From assembly GCA_003531585.1 (NCBI GenBank), contig DQFX01000041.1, positions 1 to 64,000 of the forward strand: a DNA stretch of 64,000 nucleotides, written 5' to 3'. The position numbers and the translations under genes were made by a program. Shown piece by piece: positions 42,503-51,517 of this stretch. The notes under the pieces were generated by a model. The model was not told the DNA's origin. It searched no databases and saw nothing but the letters and a program-made list of their open reading frames with translations. The number at the start of each line of letters is the position of its first letter. Position 1 is the stretch's first letter. The stretch is from Oscillospiraceae bacterium (GTDB lineage Bacteria; Bacillota; Clostridia; Oscillospirales; Ruminococcaceae).

Positions 42503-43366
42503 ATGTGGGGATATGGACAATGCCTTGATACTATCAAGGGTATTGTGATGGAACTTAACAGCTTGTTCTCAATGCTGATAGAGCTGCTGACGAACGACAG
42601 CCTTCTGCAATCTGCCACAAACACAGTTCCGGATTTGGTATCCGCTATAAAGGCTACATCGCTCACATTGTGCGTGATGTTCTTTCTTATAGATTTCTTC
42701 ACGAAAACGCTGCATTTTCAGTGGGTGACATGGGAAAACGTCATGATGCTGTTCTTGAAAATGGTCGCTGCAAAGGTCTGCGTGGATAATTCCGAGTTCT
42801 TTACGACGGTGATTTACAACGGCTTTAACAGCTTTGTGAATGAAATCAGTAGCACCATAACGCAGTATTCTTTCATCGACACAAGCGACTGGCAGGTCGC
42901 AGCCCAGTATTTCGTATCTTCTTCGCAGGCGTCGCAAATCATCAACAATACGGACGCGGGATTTCTCAACTTCCAACCGCTGATACTTAATATGCAGATT
43001 TCCATACAGGGGCTTATCATGAAAATCATTATGATTATAGCCAATGTTGTGGTAATCGCCCGACTGTTTGAGCTGACGGTCTACACGATGATCGCGCCCG
43101 TTCCGCTGTCAACGTTCGCCTGCGACGGTTTATCAGATATCGGCAAGGGATTTCTGAAATCCTACGCCGCAGTAACGCTGCAATCAATAGTTCTTGCGAT
43201 AATGTTCATCGCCTACGCCGCCGTGAACAATGCGCTCATAGCCGGTCGCATAGGCAGCTATAACCTTGCCCTTGACGGAATAATGGGACTGATAACAACG
43301 CTGACGCTTGGTATCGGAGTAATGAGTTCCGGCGCATGGGCAAAGCGGATAGTCGGCTCATCGTGA
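42503..43366 (+). CDS. VirB6/TrbL-like channel protein
   Basis: 287 residues with about six hydrophobic segments (for example TLCVMFFLIDFF, IIMIIANVVVIARLFELTVY, LGIGVMSSGAW). It includes the conserved middle segment YTMIAPVPLSTFA seen in Firmicute VirB6-like proteins. It forms the inner-membrane channel of the type IV secretion system. GAGGTGA precedes ATG 42503. It is followed 13 bases later by the PrgI gene. Confidence 0.85.
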   Translation: MWGYGQCLDTIKGIVMELNSLFSMLIELLTNDSLLQSATNTVPDLVSAIKATSLTLCVMFFLIDFFTKTLHFQWVTWENVMMLFLKMVAAKVCVDNSEFFTTVIYNGFNSFVNEISSTITQYSFIDTSDWQVAAQYFVSSSQASQIINNTDAGFLNFQPLILNMQISIQGLIMKIIMIIANVVVIARLFELTVYTMIAPVPLSTFACDGLSDIGKGFLKSYAAVTLQSIVLAIMFIAYAAVNNALIAGRIGSYNLALDGIMGLITTLTLGIGVMSSGAWAKRIVGSS

Positions 43367-43379
43367 GGAGGAAGATAAT

Positions 43380-43778
43380 TTGATAGAAATAAAGATACCA
43401 AAAGAAATCACCGAATACAAGGAGAAAATTCTGTTCGGGCTGACGATAAGGCAGTGCGTATGCGCTGTGGCGGCTCTCGCCGTCTGCGTTCCGCTGTACA
43501 TCTTTGGAAAGGACTTTCTCGGAGATGATGTTGTCGGCTGGCTGGTTATCATGATAGCCGTGCCGATATTCGCGTTTGGCTTTTTCAGATACGACGGTAT
43601 GCCGTTTGAGAAATTTCTGGCTTTGCTGTACAGACAGAAATGGGTTGAGCCGCAGAAACGCAAGTATGAGGAACTTCCCGTTTTCTGGAGCTGCCGCAAT
43701 GAAATATCCGAGGACGAGATAGCTCATCAAATCGCAGAGCAGACAAATAAAATCCGAAAGGAGAGAAAGAAGAAATGA
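43380..43778 (+). CDS. PrgI-family (VirB3-like) membrane protein
   Basis: 132 residues with the PrgI pattern: an N-terminal IKIPKEITEYKEKILFGLTI, two membrane helices (VCAVAALAVCVPLYIFG and GWLVIMIAVPIFAFGFF) and a basic cytoplasmic tail. It corresponds to VirB3 and anchors VirB4 to the channel. The start is TTG 43380 with GGAGG upstream. Its stop overlaps the VirB4 ATG by four bases. Confidence 0.87.
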   Translation: MIEIKIPKEITEYKEKILFGLTIRQCVCAVAALAVCVPLYIFGKDFLGDDVVGWLVIMIAVPIFAFGFFRYDGMPFEKFLALLYRQKWVEPQKRKYEELPVFWSCRNEISEDEIAHQIAEQTNKIRKERKKK

Positions 43779-46168
43779 GTATGTTTTCTTCAAAGACCGG
43801 CACTACCGAAAGTTCCGCAAAGGACTTGGACAGGGTGCGCCTTGCAAAGCAGAAAAAGCCTAAAAAGACAAAGGAAAAGGCTGTCCGTAAGGTCGCCAGA
43901 ACTGTGCAGGACACGATCCCTTATGAACACGTTCACGGGAAGTACAATTTTGAGGTAGAGAAGAACCGCTATTCCGTCACTTATTCTTTTTCAGATGTGA
44001 CCTACGACGCTGCGGACGCAGCCGAGCAGGAGCGTATTTTTCTCGCATACGGCGACCTGCTCAACAGCTTTGATACCTCTGACGATATCCAGATAACGCT
44101 CCACAACAACGTTATCAATCAGAAAGAGTTTTCAAGTCAGATACTTCTGAAGCACGCCGGCGACGGCTTTGACGAATACCGCGACGAGTACAACGAAATG
44201 CTTTTGGATAAAATGCAGCAGGGTCAGAACGGCATTACCACAAAGAAGTATTTCACGGTGACAGTCACGGCGGCTACTCTGGAACTGGCGCAGCAGAAAC
44301 TCGCCGCAAAGGAATTGTATATGCGGAGCTGCTTTCAGAAAATCGGCAGCAACATCGAAAAATTGAAAGCCAACGAGCGTATCCGCATTATTGCAGAAAT
44401 TTTCCGCGGCGTTAATCAGGAGATACGCCCGATAAGCAGTTCGGAGTTCCTGCGCGGCGCGGAAAAATCGCTGTGCTGCCCCGATTACTTTGAGTTCAAG
44501 AAAGACTATTTCATGTACAACGACAAATTCGCGCGAATGGTCTATCTGAAACATCTGCCGTCCTCGCTGGTGGACGATATGCTGAAAGACCTCTGCGAAA
44601 CCTCGCTGCCGATAGTGGTAACGGTGAACATCGCCCCTGTTGAGCCGAGCGAAGCTATAAAGGTCGTAAAGCGGCAGCTCACCGCAATGCGCTCCAACAA
44701 AATGCAGAAAGAGAAAAAGGCGTCGCAGCACGGCGTTTACTCTGACGTGATTTCGGACGACCTGAAACAGTCCCTTGCGGAAGCCGAAGAACTGCTGAAC
44801 GATTTGCAGAGCAAAAATCAGAAGATGTTCCTGCTGAATCTGGTGGTAATGGTGACGGGAACCAGCTTTGACGAACTGGATAACAACACGGATAAAATCG
44901 AAGCCGTGTTCCGTAAGCACGTCTGCACTACCTCCAGAGCCAACTTTCAGCAGGAGGACGCAATGGCAAGCTGTCTGCCGCTGGGAAACTGCCGCTTAAA
45001 GGTGCGCCGCACTCTCACAACGGAGAGCGCCTGCGTATTCATGCCGTTTAATTCAAAGGAGCTGTCGCAGAAAGGCGGCGTTTACTACGGATTGAATCAG
45101 ACAACCAACAACCTGATCATCTTCAACCGTGCAAGTCTTATAAACGCCAACGGATTTATTCTCGGCTGCCCCGGCTCCGGCAAGTCGTTCAGCGCAAAGC
45201 GGGAAATGGTGAATGTGTTCCTTGCGACCGATGATGAAATAATAATCGTGGATCCGGAACGTGAATACACGAATCTCGTCAGAGCGCTCGGCGGCGAACT
45301 TCTCTACATCTCCGAAAGCAGCGATACACACCTTAACCCGCTTGAAATCTCGCTCGAGGAATACAACAAGGGCGAAGATGTCGTAAGCTCAAAATACGAC
45401 TTTTTCCTGTCGTTCTTTGAAACCATCATGGGAAAACAGGGCATTTCTCCCGAACAGAAAACTATCATCGACAACTGTCTGCATGAGGTCTACCGTGATT
45501 TCCTGCTCGGCAAAACAACGGAAATGCCTACGCTCAAGGATTATTACGATATTCTGTCAAAGCAGACCTCGGAGGAAGCAAAGCCGCTGTATATGTCGCT
45601 TGAACTGTATGTAAACGGCTCCATGAAAACATTTTCCTACCCGTCCAACGTGGACGTCAATAACCGTGTTGTCGTGTACGACATAAAGGATCTGGGCAAG
45701 CAGCTAAAACCCCTCGGCATGATGGTAGTGCTTGAAAACCTTTGGGACAAAATCGTCCGCAACCGTGAGCGCGGTATCCGCACCCGCATTTACATAGACG
45801 AGATTTATCTTCTTTTCAGAAATGAAGAAAGCGCCAACTTCCTGTTTGAGCTGTACAAGCGCGCAAGAAAATGGGGCGGCATTCCGACCGGAATTACGCA
45901 GAACGTCGAGGATTTGTTGAAATCCGATACGGGGCGCTCCATGCTTTCAAATTCGGAGTTTATTCTCATGCTCAATCAGGCGGCGAGCGACCGTGACAAG
46001 CTGTCGCATCTTCTGAAAATACCCGAGAACATGATGAGTTTCGTTACCGGAGCGCCGGCAGGCTCCGGTCTGATTTACTGCGGACTTAACGGCTCTCTGC
46101 CTTTCAAGGACGATTTTCCTACGGATACAAAGCTGTATAAGCTTATGACTACGAAATTCGGTGAGTAA
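43775..46168 (+). CDS. virB4: VirB4-type conjugation ATPase
   Basis: A 797-residue hexameric ATPase that powers channel assembly. An N-terminal adaptor region is followed by Walker A GCPGSGKSFSAKREM, IIVDPEREYTNLV, Walker B RIYIDEIYLLF and GGIPTGITQNVEDLL, then a C-terminal sensor segment. The length is usual for TraE/PrgJ proteins. It is fully cytoplasmic with no membrane helix. It overlaps the PrgI gene upstream. Confidence 0.93.
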   Translation: MSMFSSKTGTTESSAKDLDRVRLAKQKKPKKTKEKAVRKVARTVQDTIPYEHVHGKYNFEVEKNRYSVTYSFSDVTYDAADAAEQERIFLAYGDLLNSFDTSDDIQITLHNNVINQKEFSSQILLKHAGDGFDEYRDEYNEMLLDKMQQGQNGITTKKYFTVTVTAATLELAQQKLAAKELYMRSCFQKIGSNIEKLKANERIRIIAEIFRGVNQEIRPISSSEFLRGAEKSLCCPDYFEFKKDYFMYNDKFARMVYLKHLPSSLVDDMLKDLCETSLPIVVTVNIAPVEPSEAIKVVKRQLTAMRSNKMQKEKKASQHGVYSDVISDDLKQSLAEAEELLNDLQSKNQKMFLLNLVVMVTGTSFDELDNNTDKIEAVFRKHVCTTSRANFQQEDAMASCLPLGNCRLKVRRTLTTESACVFMPFNSKELSQKGGVYYGLNQTTNNLIIFNRASLINANGFILGCPGSGKSFSAKREMVNVFLATDDEIIIVDPEREYTNLVRALGGELLYISESSDTHLNPLEISLEEYNKGEDVVSSKYDFFLSFFETIMGKQGISPEQKTIIDNCLHEVYRDFLLGKTTEMPTLKDYYDILSKQTSEEAKPLYMSLELYVNGSMKTFSYPSNVDVNNRVVVYDIKDLGKQLKPLGMMVVLENLWDKIVRNRERGIRTRIYIDEIYLLFRNEESANFLFELYKRARKWGGIPTGITQNVEDLLKSDTGRSMLSNSEFILMLNQAASDRDKLSHLLKIPENMMSFVTGAPAGSGLIYCGLNGSLPFKDDFPTDTKLYKLMTTKFGE

Positions 46169-46197
46169 TGGTCAGAGATAGTATAGGGGTGATATAT

Positions 46198-48162
46198 TTG
46201 AAAATCATTACCGAAAAAGGCGGCGTAAAAGCTCGTTCCGTGAACGACCGTTCAATCGAACACAGCATATCTCAGAAAACGGAACTTTCTAAGAAGAACG
46301 AAAAGGCGCTTTCGGGCAAAACTGAAAGAACAGTACGCCGTTCTGAAAAAGATGAGCTTATGCCGCACCACAGTGGATCGGCGTCAACCGAACAGCGGCA
46401 GTTTGTCGAACGCAAGGAACACGCCAGCGGCAAAGCTGCTGACCGTAAAATCCCGCTTTCAAAATCTGCAACATCAGTTGGCGTTCCAAGAACCGAAATT
46501 AAAACTTCCGGTTCTTCTGAGAAAATAACACCCATTCCGTTCCGACCGCCGAAGCAGTACAAGTTGTCACCTCACCAGCCGAAAAACAAGAAATACAAAG
46601 TCCTGAAAAACGGCACGGTTGCTAACGGAACGCTCACCAAGCGGAAAGAGCGTGTGATTTACAGCCAGCAGCAGAACAAAAAGCTGCGGAAAATAAAGCG
46701 GAAAAAGATTGATAAATCCCGTCTGAAACTGCTCAAATCCTTTAACAGACAGCAGAAAAAGATTTTCCGCAAAAAAGCCGAGCTTATCTCCATTGCCATG
46801 GGCGGTGTTACTCCGGCAAAGGTGGATATTACAAAATACCGCAGACTTTCCTCCGCAGCGAAAACTGCCGCTAACATTGCAGCAAAACCTGCGGAGGTGC
46901 TGAAAAAGGGCTTTGTGGCTCAGGCTGAAAAATCCGACGATAACGGCGTTAAAGCCGCGAAACTCGGCGTTCAGATATACGACCACGGCGCCAGCGGAGT
47001 TAAAACCGCCGCAAATGCCGGAGTGAAAACAGCCAAGAACGGCTATAAAATCACCAAGAGGGTTTACCGGAAAATCCACAAGCCCACCTCTGCGGAATTA
47101 CGGCGAAAGCTGCGGAAACGTGTAAATCACAACATCGCGGCAGAAGCCAAATTCCTCGCCAAGCGAGCCGTGAAGAAAGGCGCTGCCAAAGCCGGAAAGG
47201 CTGCTGCTCAAACCGCCAAGACAGCCGCCAAAGCTGCGCAGAAAGCAACACAGGCGGCAGGCAAAGCGATCGCCGGGGCGGTATCTAAGATAGCGTCGTT
47301 TATTTCGTCAACAATGCCGTACAGCCTTATCGTTATCGGCGTGATACTGATAGTGCTGGTTATCTGTTTGTGCTTTGCCGAAATGATAGGCGGCGCAGGC
47401 GGTTCTGTCGCCGGCGGCGGTGCATGGCTTGTCGATGATAACAGTAATCAGACCCCCGAACAAATTTACGAGGGCTATAAGGAATTCGTCGAACAGGCAA
47501 AGGACGTCATGGAAAAACAGGCGAAAGACGCTCTGAAAGACACGGTGACGGGATTTTGCGACGGAGATACTACTGCTCCCCGAAAAATAATCCAGTACAT
47601 CGACAAGAGCCACAACAACACTTTCTACCCCGCCAAAGGCGCTGACAGGACTATAAATTCGTGGATAGACGCTTTCGGTACAGACGATTACGCAGATTAT
47701 ATGTCCCTGCTTTTCGTACTTATGACGAGGGAGAAACAGCAGGCTGACGGAGTTTCAGACGGCGAAATATACGACTTTGATTTCAAACGCGAGGATTTCG
47801 AGGAGTTCATGAAAACCGTCAATCAGAATTACTGCCGCTGGGGAGATACGTTTGTCTACAAGACAGCAGTCGAAACCTCGCCCGTTGCTTGCCCCGGCGA
47901 GAACTGCAAGACGAAATACAAATCCGACCGCTGTGCCTATTACACGGACGATGACGGTCACAAGCACTATTATTGCAAAGGACACCCGTACTGCCCTATC
48001 AATCACACCAAACTGACCGTAAAGTTTTATACGGTCAAGGATTATTACAACGAAGATTATTCCGAAATCTACGATTTCACGGATAACGAAAAGGCAAGGT
48101 ATCAGGCGTCAAAGGCGATAATACAGAGTATGCTTGATTATTGGGAGGGTGGTATCAATTAA
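46198..48162 (+). CDS. CD1108-like conjugation membrane protein lacking NlpC/P60
   Basis: About 654 residues: a basic cytoplasmic arm of about 360 residues with Ala/Lys repeats (AKAGKAAAQTAKTAAKAAQK), one membrane helix (YSLIVIGVILIVLVICLCFA) and an ectodomain of about 260 with several Cys (CPGENCKTKYKSDRC). It resembles the CD1107/CD1108 proteins that follow VirB4 in clostridial CTns, but the C-terminal NlpC/P60 cell-wall hydrolase is absent. The start is TTG 46198, five bases after GGGGTGA; ATG 46168 overlapping the VirB4 stop is an alternative. Confidence 0.7.
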   Translation: MKIITEKGGVKARSVNDRSIEHSISQKTELSKKNEKALSGKTERTVRRSEKDELMPHHSGSASTEQRQFVERKEHASGKAADRKIPLSKSATSVGVPRTEIKTSGSSEKITPIPFRPPKQYKLSPHQPKNKKYKVLKNGTVANGTLTKRKERVIYSQQQNKKLRKIKRKKIDKSRLKLLKSFNRQQKKIFRKKAELISIAMGGVTPAKVDITKYRRLSSAAKTAANIAAKPAEVLKKGFVAQAEKSDDNGVKAAKLGVQIYDHGASGVKTAANAGVKTAKNGYKITKRVYRKIHKPTSAELRRKLRKRVNHNIAAEAKFLAKRAVKKGAAKAGKAAAQTAKTAAKAAQKATQAAGKAIAGAVSKIASFISSTMPYSLIVIGVILIVLVICLCFAEMIGGAGGSVAGGGAWLVDDNSNQTPEQIYEGYKEFVEQAKDVMEKQAKDALKDTVTGFCDGDTTAPRKIIQYIDKSHNNTFYPAKGADRTINSWIDAFGTDDYADYMSLLFVLMTREKQQADGVSDGEIYDFDFKREDFEEFMKTVNQNYCRWGDTFVYKTAVETSPVACPGENCKTKYKSDRCAYYTDDDGHKHYYCKGHPYCPINHTKLTVKFYTVKDYYNEDYSEIYDFTDNEKARYQASKAIIQSMLDYWEGGIN

Positions 48163-48424
48163 GAAACTGTACAATTCATTTATGGGCAAAAGTGTTAAAC
48201 AGCGCATATTCATCTGCATTATTGCGGTCGTGCTGCTGACGTTTTTGTTCTTTATCATAAAGGCGAATATCTTTGATATGCCACCTGATACGGCAGAGGG
48301 AGCCGAACCGGCTGACCGTCCGCAGTTCCATATAAGTCTTGTTGACATAGGACTGCTCACCGCCGTGACAGGCGCATACATCATTCACAAAATCCGCGAA
48401 AAACGGAAGCAAAGGAGATTGTAG
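48158..48424 (+). CDS. Small two-TM transfer-operon protein
   Basis: About 89 residues with two membrane helices (RIFICIIAVVLLTFLFFII and LVDIGLLTAVTGAYIIH) and a basic tail. It belongs to the transfer operon between the CD1108-like gene and the DUF4315 gene. The start is unclear: the strong GGGAGG (48143-48148) points to ATT 48158, overlapping the previous stop as ATTAA; TTG 48134, GTG 48149 and ATG 48182 are in frame but poorly placed. No family recognised. Confidence 0.65.
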   Translation: MKKLYNSFMGKSVKQRIFICIIAVVLLTFLFFIIKANIFDMPPDTAEGAEPADRPQFHISLVDIGLLTAVTGAYIIHKIREKRKQRRL

Positions 48425-48425
48425 C

Positions 48426-48782
48426 TTGAATACAGACGAGAAAATCGCCGCCTATTCCGAAAAGGTCGAGGTCAAGAAAAAGAAGCTCGACGAAATTAAT
48501 ACGGTGATCGAAAAGAAGAAAGCTGCCGCCGCTGCTCTGAAAGCGGATATTGACGCGCTCTCAAAGAACATCTTTGAGCTGGAGGCACAGCGGCTTTTCA
48601 GTATGCTGAAAGACAAGGGTATCGGCATTGGAACGGTCATTGAAGCTGTCAGCACGGGTATTTTCGATGATGAAAACAGCGCTGCGAACAGCAAAGAAAA
48701 CGGTGCTATAAATAGCACGATCGAACAGGAGGAAAACAAAAATGAAACTGGTAGTAGCGGAAAAACCGTCGGTAATGCGTGA
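48426..48782 (+). CDS. DUF4315-type coiled-coil protein
   Basis: 118 residues. Residues 1-60 are a charged coiled coil (KKKLDEINTVIEKKKAAAAA) ending in a short FSMLKDKGIGIGTVIEAV helix, the DUF4315 pattern of clostridial ICEs; the tail is Glu/Asn-rich. The start is TTG 48426 right after the previous stop. Its 3' end contains palindrome copy 3 and overlaps the topB start by 41 bases. Function unknown. Confidence 0.7.
   Translation: MNTDEKIAAYSEKVEVKKKKLDEINTVIEKKKAAAAALKADIDALSKNIFELEAQRLFSMLKDKGIGIGTVIEAVSTGIFDDENSAANSKENGAINSTIEQEENKNETGSSGKTVGNA
48703..48718. repeat. 16-bp palindrome, copy 3
   Basis: GTGCTATAAATAGCAC, the exact reverse complement of copies 1 and 2, 23 bases before the topB ATG and inside the DUF4315 reading frame. 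Confidence 0.85.
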
Positions 48783-50853
48783 TATTGCCGCCGTTCTCGG
48801 CGCAGCACAAAAGACCGCCGACGGAGCGCTTTGCGGCAACGGATACATAGTCACATCGGCAAGAGGGCACCTTGTCCGGCTGAAACAGCCTGACGAATAT
48901 AACGAGGGCTACAAGAAGTGGTCGCTCTCCGACCTGCCCATTATGCCGGATTTTCAGTTCGTCCCGATAGAGAATGCGGTTTCGGTTCTGAAAACGCTTG
49001 CCCGGCAGATGAACAGCTCCAAAATCGACGAGATTATCGAAGCAACGGACGCCGGACGTGAGGGCGAATGCATTTTCAGATACATATACGACTACATCGG
49101 CTGTACAAAACCGGTGCGCCGTCTGTGGATCTCCTCAATGACGGAGGCGAGTATCCGTGCCGGGTTCGCTGACCTTAAACCGGCAAGCGAATACGATAAC
49201 CTCTATTCCGCTGGATTTACCCGCAGCAAGATAGACTGGCTGTGGGGCATAAATCTGACGCGGCTCTACACAAGCTATTTCGGCGCAAAATGCTCTATCG
49301 GGCGCGTCAGAACGGCTGTACTGAATATGCTTGTTCAGCGCGAAAACGAGATAAGCAATTTCGTGAAGCGTCCTTTTTATAAGGTGAAACTCTCAAACGG
49401 CGCTGAATGGTTTGACAACGATGCAGACTGCCTTTCTGAAAGAATCGCCGCTGAAAAAATACTTGAAATGTGCAAAGGTCAGCCGGTTACGGTAAAGAGC
49501 ATAACCTCCCAGAAGAAAAAGGAGAACCGCCCTCTGCTGTTCTCGCTCACCTCTTTGCAGATAGCCGCAAACGATGAGCTTGGATTTTCAGCAGCGAGAA
49601 CGCTCTCAGTTATGCAGAGCCTTTACGAAAAGAAACTGCTCACCTATCCGAGAACGGACAGCAGCTATCTGACGGACGACATGGCAGAAATCCTCCCCGG
49701 ACGCGTCGAAATGCTCCGTGCTTTCGAGGAAAAAGCGGTTAATCTTCTTCTGTCAAACGGGCTGAACATTGACGGCAGGATAATCAACAACGCAAAGGTG
49801 TCCGACCACCATGCGATTATTCCCACCGAGAATATCAGGAATGCTGTGAATATGGAGCTGACCTCTGACGAAAAGCAGATTTTACATCTGGTTATCCGCA
49901 GGCTACTGGAAGCCCTTTCGGCGCAGTACGAATACATGGATATTGAGTACGTCTTTGATATTTGCGGCGAAACATTTAAGCTGAAACAGAAAAAGCCTGT
50001 CAACCTCGGCTGGAAAGCGCTTTGCCCCGATGATGTCGAGATACCGCCGGAAATAAACTGTTCCGAAAACGATACATTTTATGCGGAAGATATTTTTATT
50101 ACAGAGGGCGAAACCAAGCCGCCGAAGCGCTACACGGAAAGCTCTCTCTTAAAGGCGATGGAGAATATCGACCGCCGCATAGAGGACAAGGAACTTTCCG
50201 GATATGTTTCCGAAAGAGGGTTAGGTACCCCCGCAACAAGGGCAGCGATCATCGAAAAGATACTCGCGGACGGCTATGCGGAGCGCAAGAACAAGGTTAT
50301 TTCCGCGACTGAAATGGGAATAAAGATGATAAATTTCGTCCCTTCCGAAGTTAAGTCCGTTGAAATGACCGCCGCAATGGAATTACAGCTTGCCGCAATA
50401 GAGAACGGCACCGCCAGCGCTGATGAAGTAATCAGCAGCATTACGGAGAAAATCAAGGCTATCATTGAAGCCGAAAAGCACAGGGCGCATACTCCCGTCG
50501 CTGAGCCGAGAACCGCTCAGAAAAATCCGGTCGGGAAATGCCCGAAATGCGGCGGCAATGTATATAAATTCGTTCGGGACAATACTGGTATATTCTACTG
50601 CGAAAAGGCTCCCAAGGACTGCATTTTCTGTGTTTACGAGGACGATTATTTCTTCACATCTAAGGGCAAAAAGCTGACAGAATCCATGATGAAGAATCTG
50701 CTGTCGCAGGGAGAAGTCAAGGTCAGCGGTTTCAAATCCGAGAAAACCGGAAACACATACAATGCTGTCGTTTCTTTTGCCGACAGAACCGACAAGAACG
50801 GAAACGCCAAAATCGGCTTTACAATGCGTTTTGAGGACAAGAAGAAAAGGTAA
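48742..50853 (+). CDS. topB: DNA topoisomerase III
   Basis: A 703-residue type IA topoisomerase. The Toprim domain opens with VVAEKPSVMRDIAAVLG and has TDAGREGECIFRYIY; the active-site Tyr lies in LLTYPRTDSSYL, followed by GLGTPATRAAIIEKIL. The C-terminus has a zinc-ribbon (CPKCGG with a later Cys pair) and a YDB-like repeat. ICE-borne topoisomerase III resolves plasmid or transfer intermediates. AACAGGAGG precedes the ATG. It ends the transfer operon. Confidence 0.95.
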   Translation: MKLVVAEKPSVMRDIAAVLGAAQKTADGALCGNGYIVTSARGHLVRLKQPDEYNEGYKKWSLSDLPIMPDFQFVPIENAVSVLKTLARQMNSSKIDEIIEATDAGREGECIFRYIYDYIGCTKPVRRLWISSMTEASIRAGFADLKPASEYDNLYSAGFTRSKIDWLWGINLTRLYTSYFGAKCSIGRVRTAVLNMLVQRENEISNFVKRPFYKVKLSNGAEWFDNDADCLSERIAAEKILEMCKGQPVTVKSITSQKKKENRPLLFSLTSLQIAANDELGFSAARTLSVMQSLYEKKLLTYPRTDSSYLTDDMAEILPGRVEMLRAFEEKAVNLLLSNGLNIDGRIINNAKVSDHHAIIPTENIRNAVNMELTSDEKQILHLVIRRLLEALSAQYEYMDIEYVFDICGETFKLKQKKPVNLGWKALCPDDVEIPPEINCSENDTFYAEDIFITEGETKPPKRYTESSLLKAMENIDRRIEDKELSGYVSERGLGTPATRAAIIEKILADGYAERKNKVISATEMGIKMINFVPSEVKSVEMTAAMELQLAAIENGTASADEVISSITEKIKAIIEAEKHRAHTPVAEPRTAQKNPVGKCPKCGGNVYKFVRDNTGIFYCEKAPKDCIFCVYEDDYFFTSKGKKLTESMMKNLLSQGEVKVSGFKSEKTGNTYNAVVSFADRTDKNGNAKIGFTMRFEDKKKR

Positions 50854-50882
50854 TCTCCGCTTGCGATGAAGCGGAGATTTTC
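50852..50882. terminator. Bidirectional terminator between topB and yoeB
   Basis: An 11-bp stem AATCTCCGCTT / AAGCGGAGATT between convergent genes, with T-rich flanks. Confidence 0.85.
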
Positions 50883-50883
50883 A

Positions 50884-51141
50884 TTATTCGTAGTGATAAC
50901 GGCAGGAAATAATATAAAGCTGACCGTCCTCGACCTTGTAGACAAGCCGGTTAGTATCGTCGATTCTGCGGCTCCAGTAGCCACTTAGGTTGTGTTTCAG
51001 TGGCTCGGCTTTTCCTATTCCGTCAAAAGGGTCACGCTCAATATCCTTGATGAGCAGGTTAATGCGTTTCAGAGTTTTTCTGTCCTCGCCCTGCCAGTAA
51101 AGGTAATCCGCCCAAGCCTCGTCAGTCCAGAGTTTAATCAT
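50884..51141 (-). CDS. yoeB: YoeB-family mRNA interferase toxin
   Basis: 85 residues matching YoeB closely: LWTDEAWADYLYWQGEDRKT, then KRINLLIKDIERDPF, GKAEPLKHNLSGYWSRRI, and the terminal catalytic ISCRYHYE. It cleaves mRNA at the ribosomal A site. Its start overlaps the antitoxin stop by eight bases, so it is made only when the antitoxin is. It lies on the opposite strand to the transfer genes. Confidence 0.93.
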   Translation of the reverse strand: MIKLWTDEAWADYLYWQGEDRKTLKRINLLIKDIERDPFDGIGKAEPLKHNLSGYWSRRIDDTNRLVYKVEDGQLYIISCRYHYE

Positions 51142-51415
51142 CGTCCTCTACCTCGACAAGTTCGTGCCTGGAAACCTTTCCTGCATTGAGCTGAGCGATA
51201 GAACGGTTGATGTGAGCCATATTCGCAGGGCTGTAGAAATAATCGTCAGCTCTGTTGTGAAGTGTGACCTCAAACGGAATTCCATCGCAGCGGATAGTCT
51301 GCTTGATGAACATATTGAATGCCGTTGACATATTCAGTCCCAGCGCATTGAAAATCTGTTCAGCCTTTGCCTTATCTTCGCAGTCCACACGCATAGTAAC
51401 ACTTGTTGTTGCCAT
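51134..51415 (-). CDS. RelB/DinJ-type antitoxin
   Basis: 93 residues with an N-terminal ribbon-helix-helix (TTSVTMRVDCEDKAKAEQIF, then LGLNMSTAFNMFIKQTI) of the RelB/DinJ family, then a toxin-binding tail. RelB-type antitoxins usually go with RelE/YafQ; pairing with a YoeB toxin, whose usual partner is YefM, is a swap. It should bind its own promoter. It sits behind a good promoter with GTAC half-sites. Confidence 0.87.
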   Translation of the reverse strand: MATTSVTMRVDCEDKAKAEQIFNALGLNMSTAFNMFIKQTIRCDGIPFEVTLHNRADDYFYSPANMAHINRSIAQLNAGKVSRHELVEVEDDD

Positions 51416-51458
51416 AAAATCATCTCCTTCAGCACTATTATACTTACTCTGTACTTAT

Positions 51459-51487
51459 ATTGTACATCAAAAAGCATACTTTGTCAA
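51459..51487 (-). promoter_or_regulatory. Promoter of antitoxin-toxin operon
   Basis: Minus strand: TTGACA (51487-51482), 17-bp spacer, TACAAT (51464-51459). The dyad GTAC-7-GTAC (51451-51465) overlaps the -10 and may be the antitoxin site. Confidence 0.7.
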
Positions 51488-51517
51488 TATCAATTTCAGA
51501 AAGAAAGGTGGAAAATA

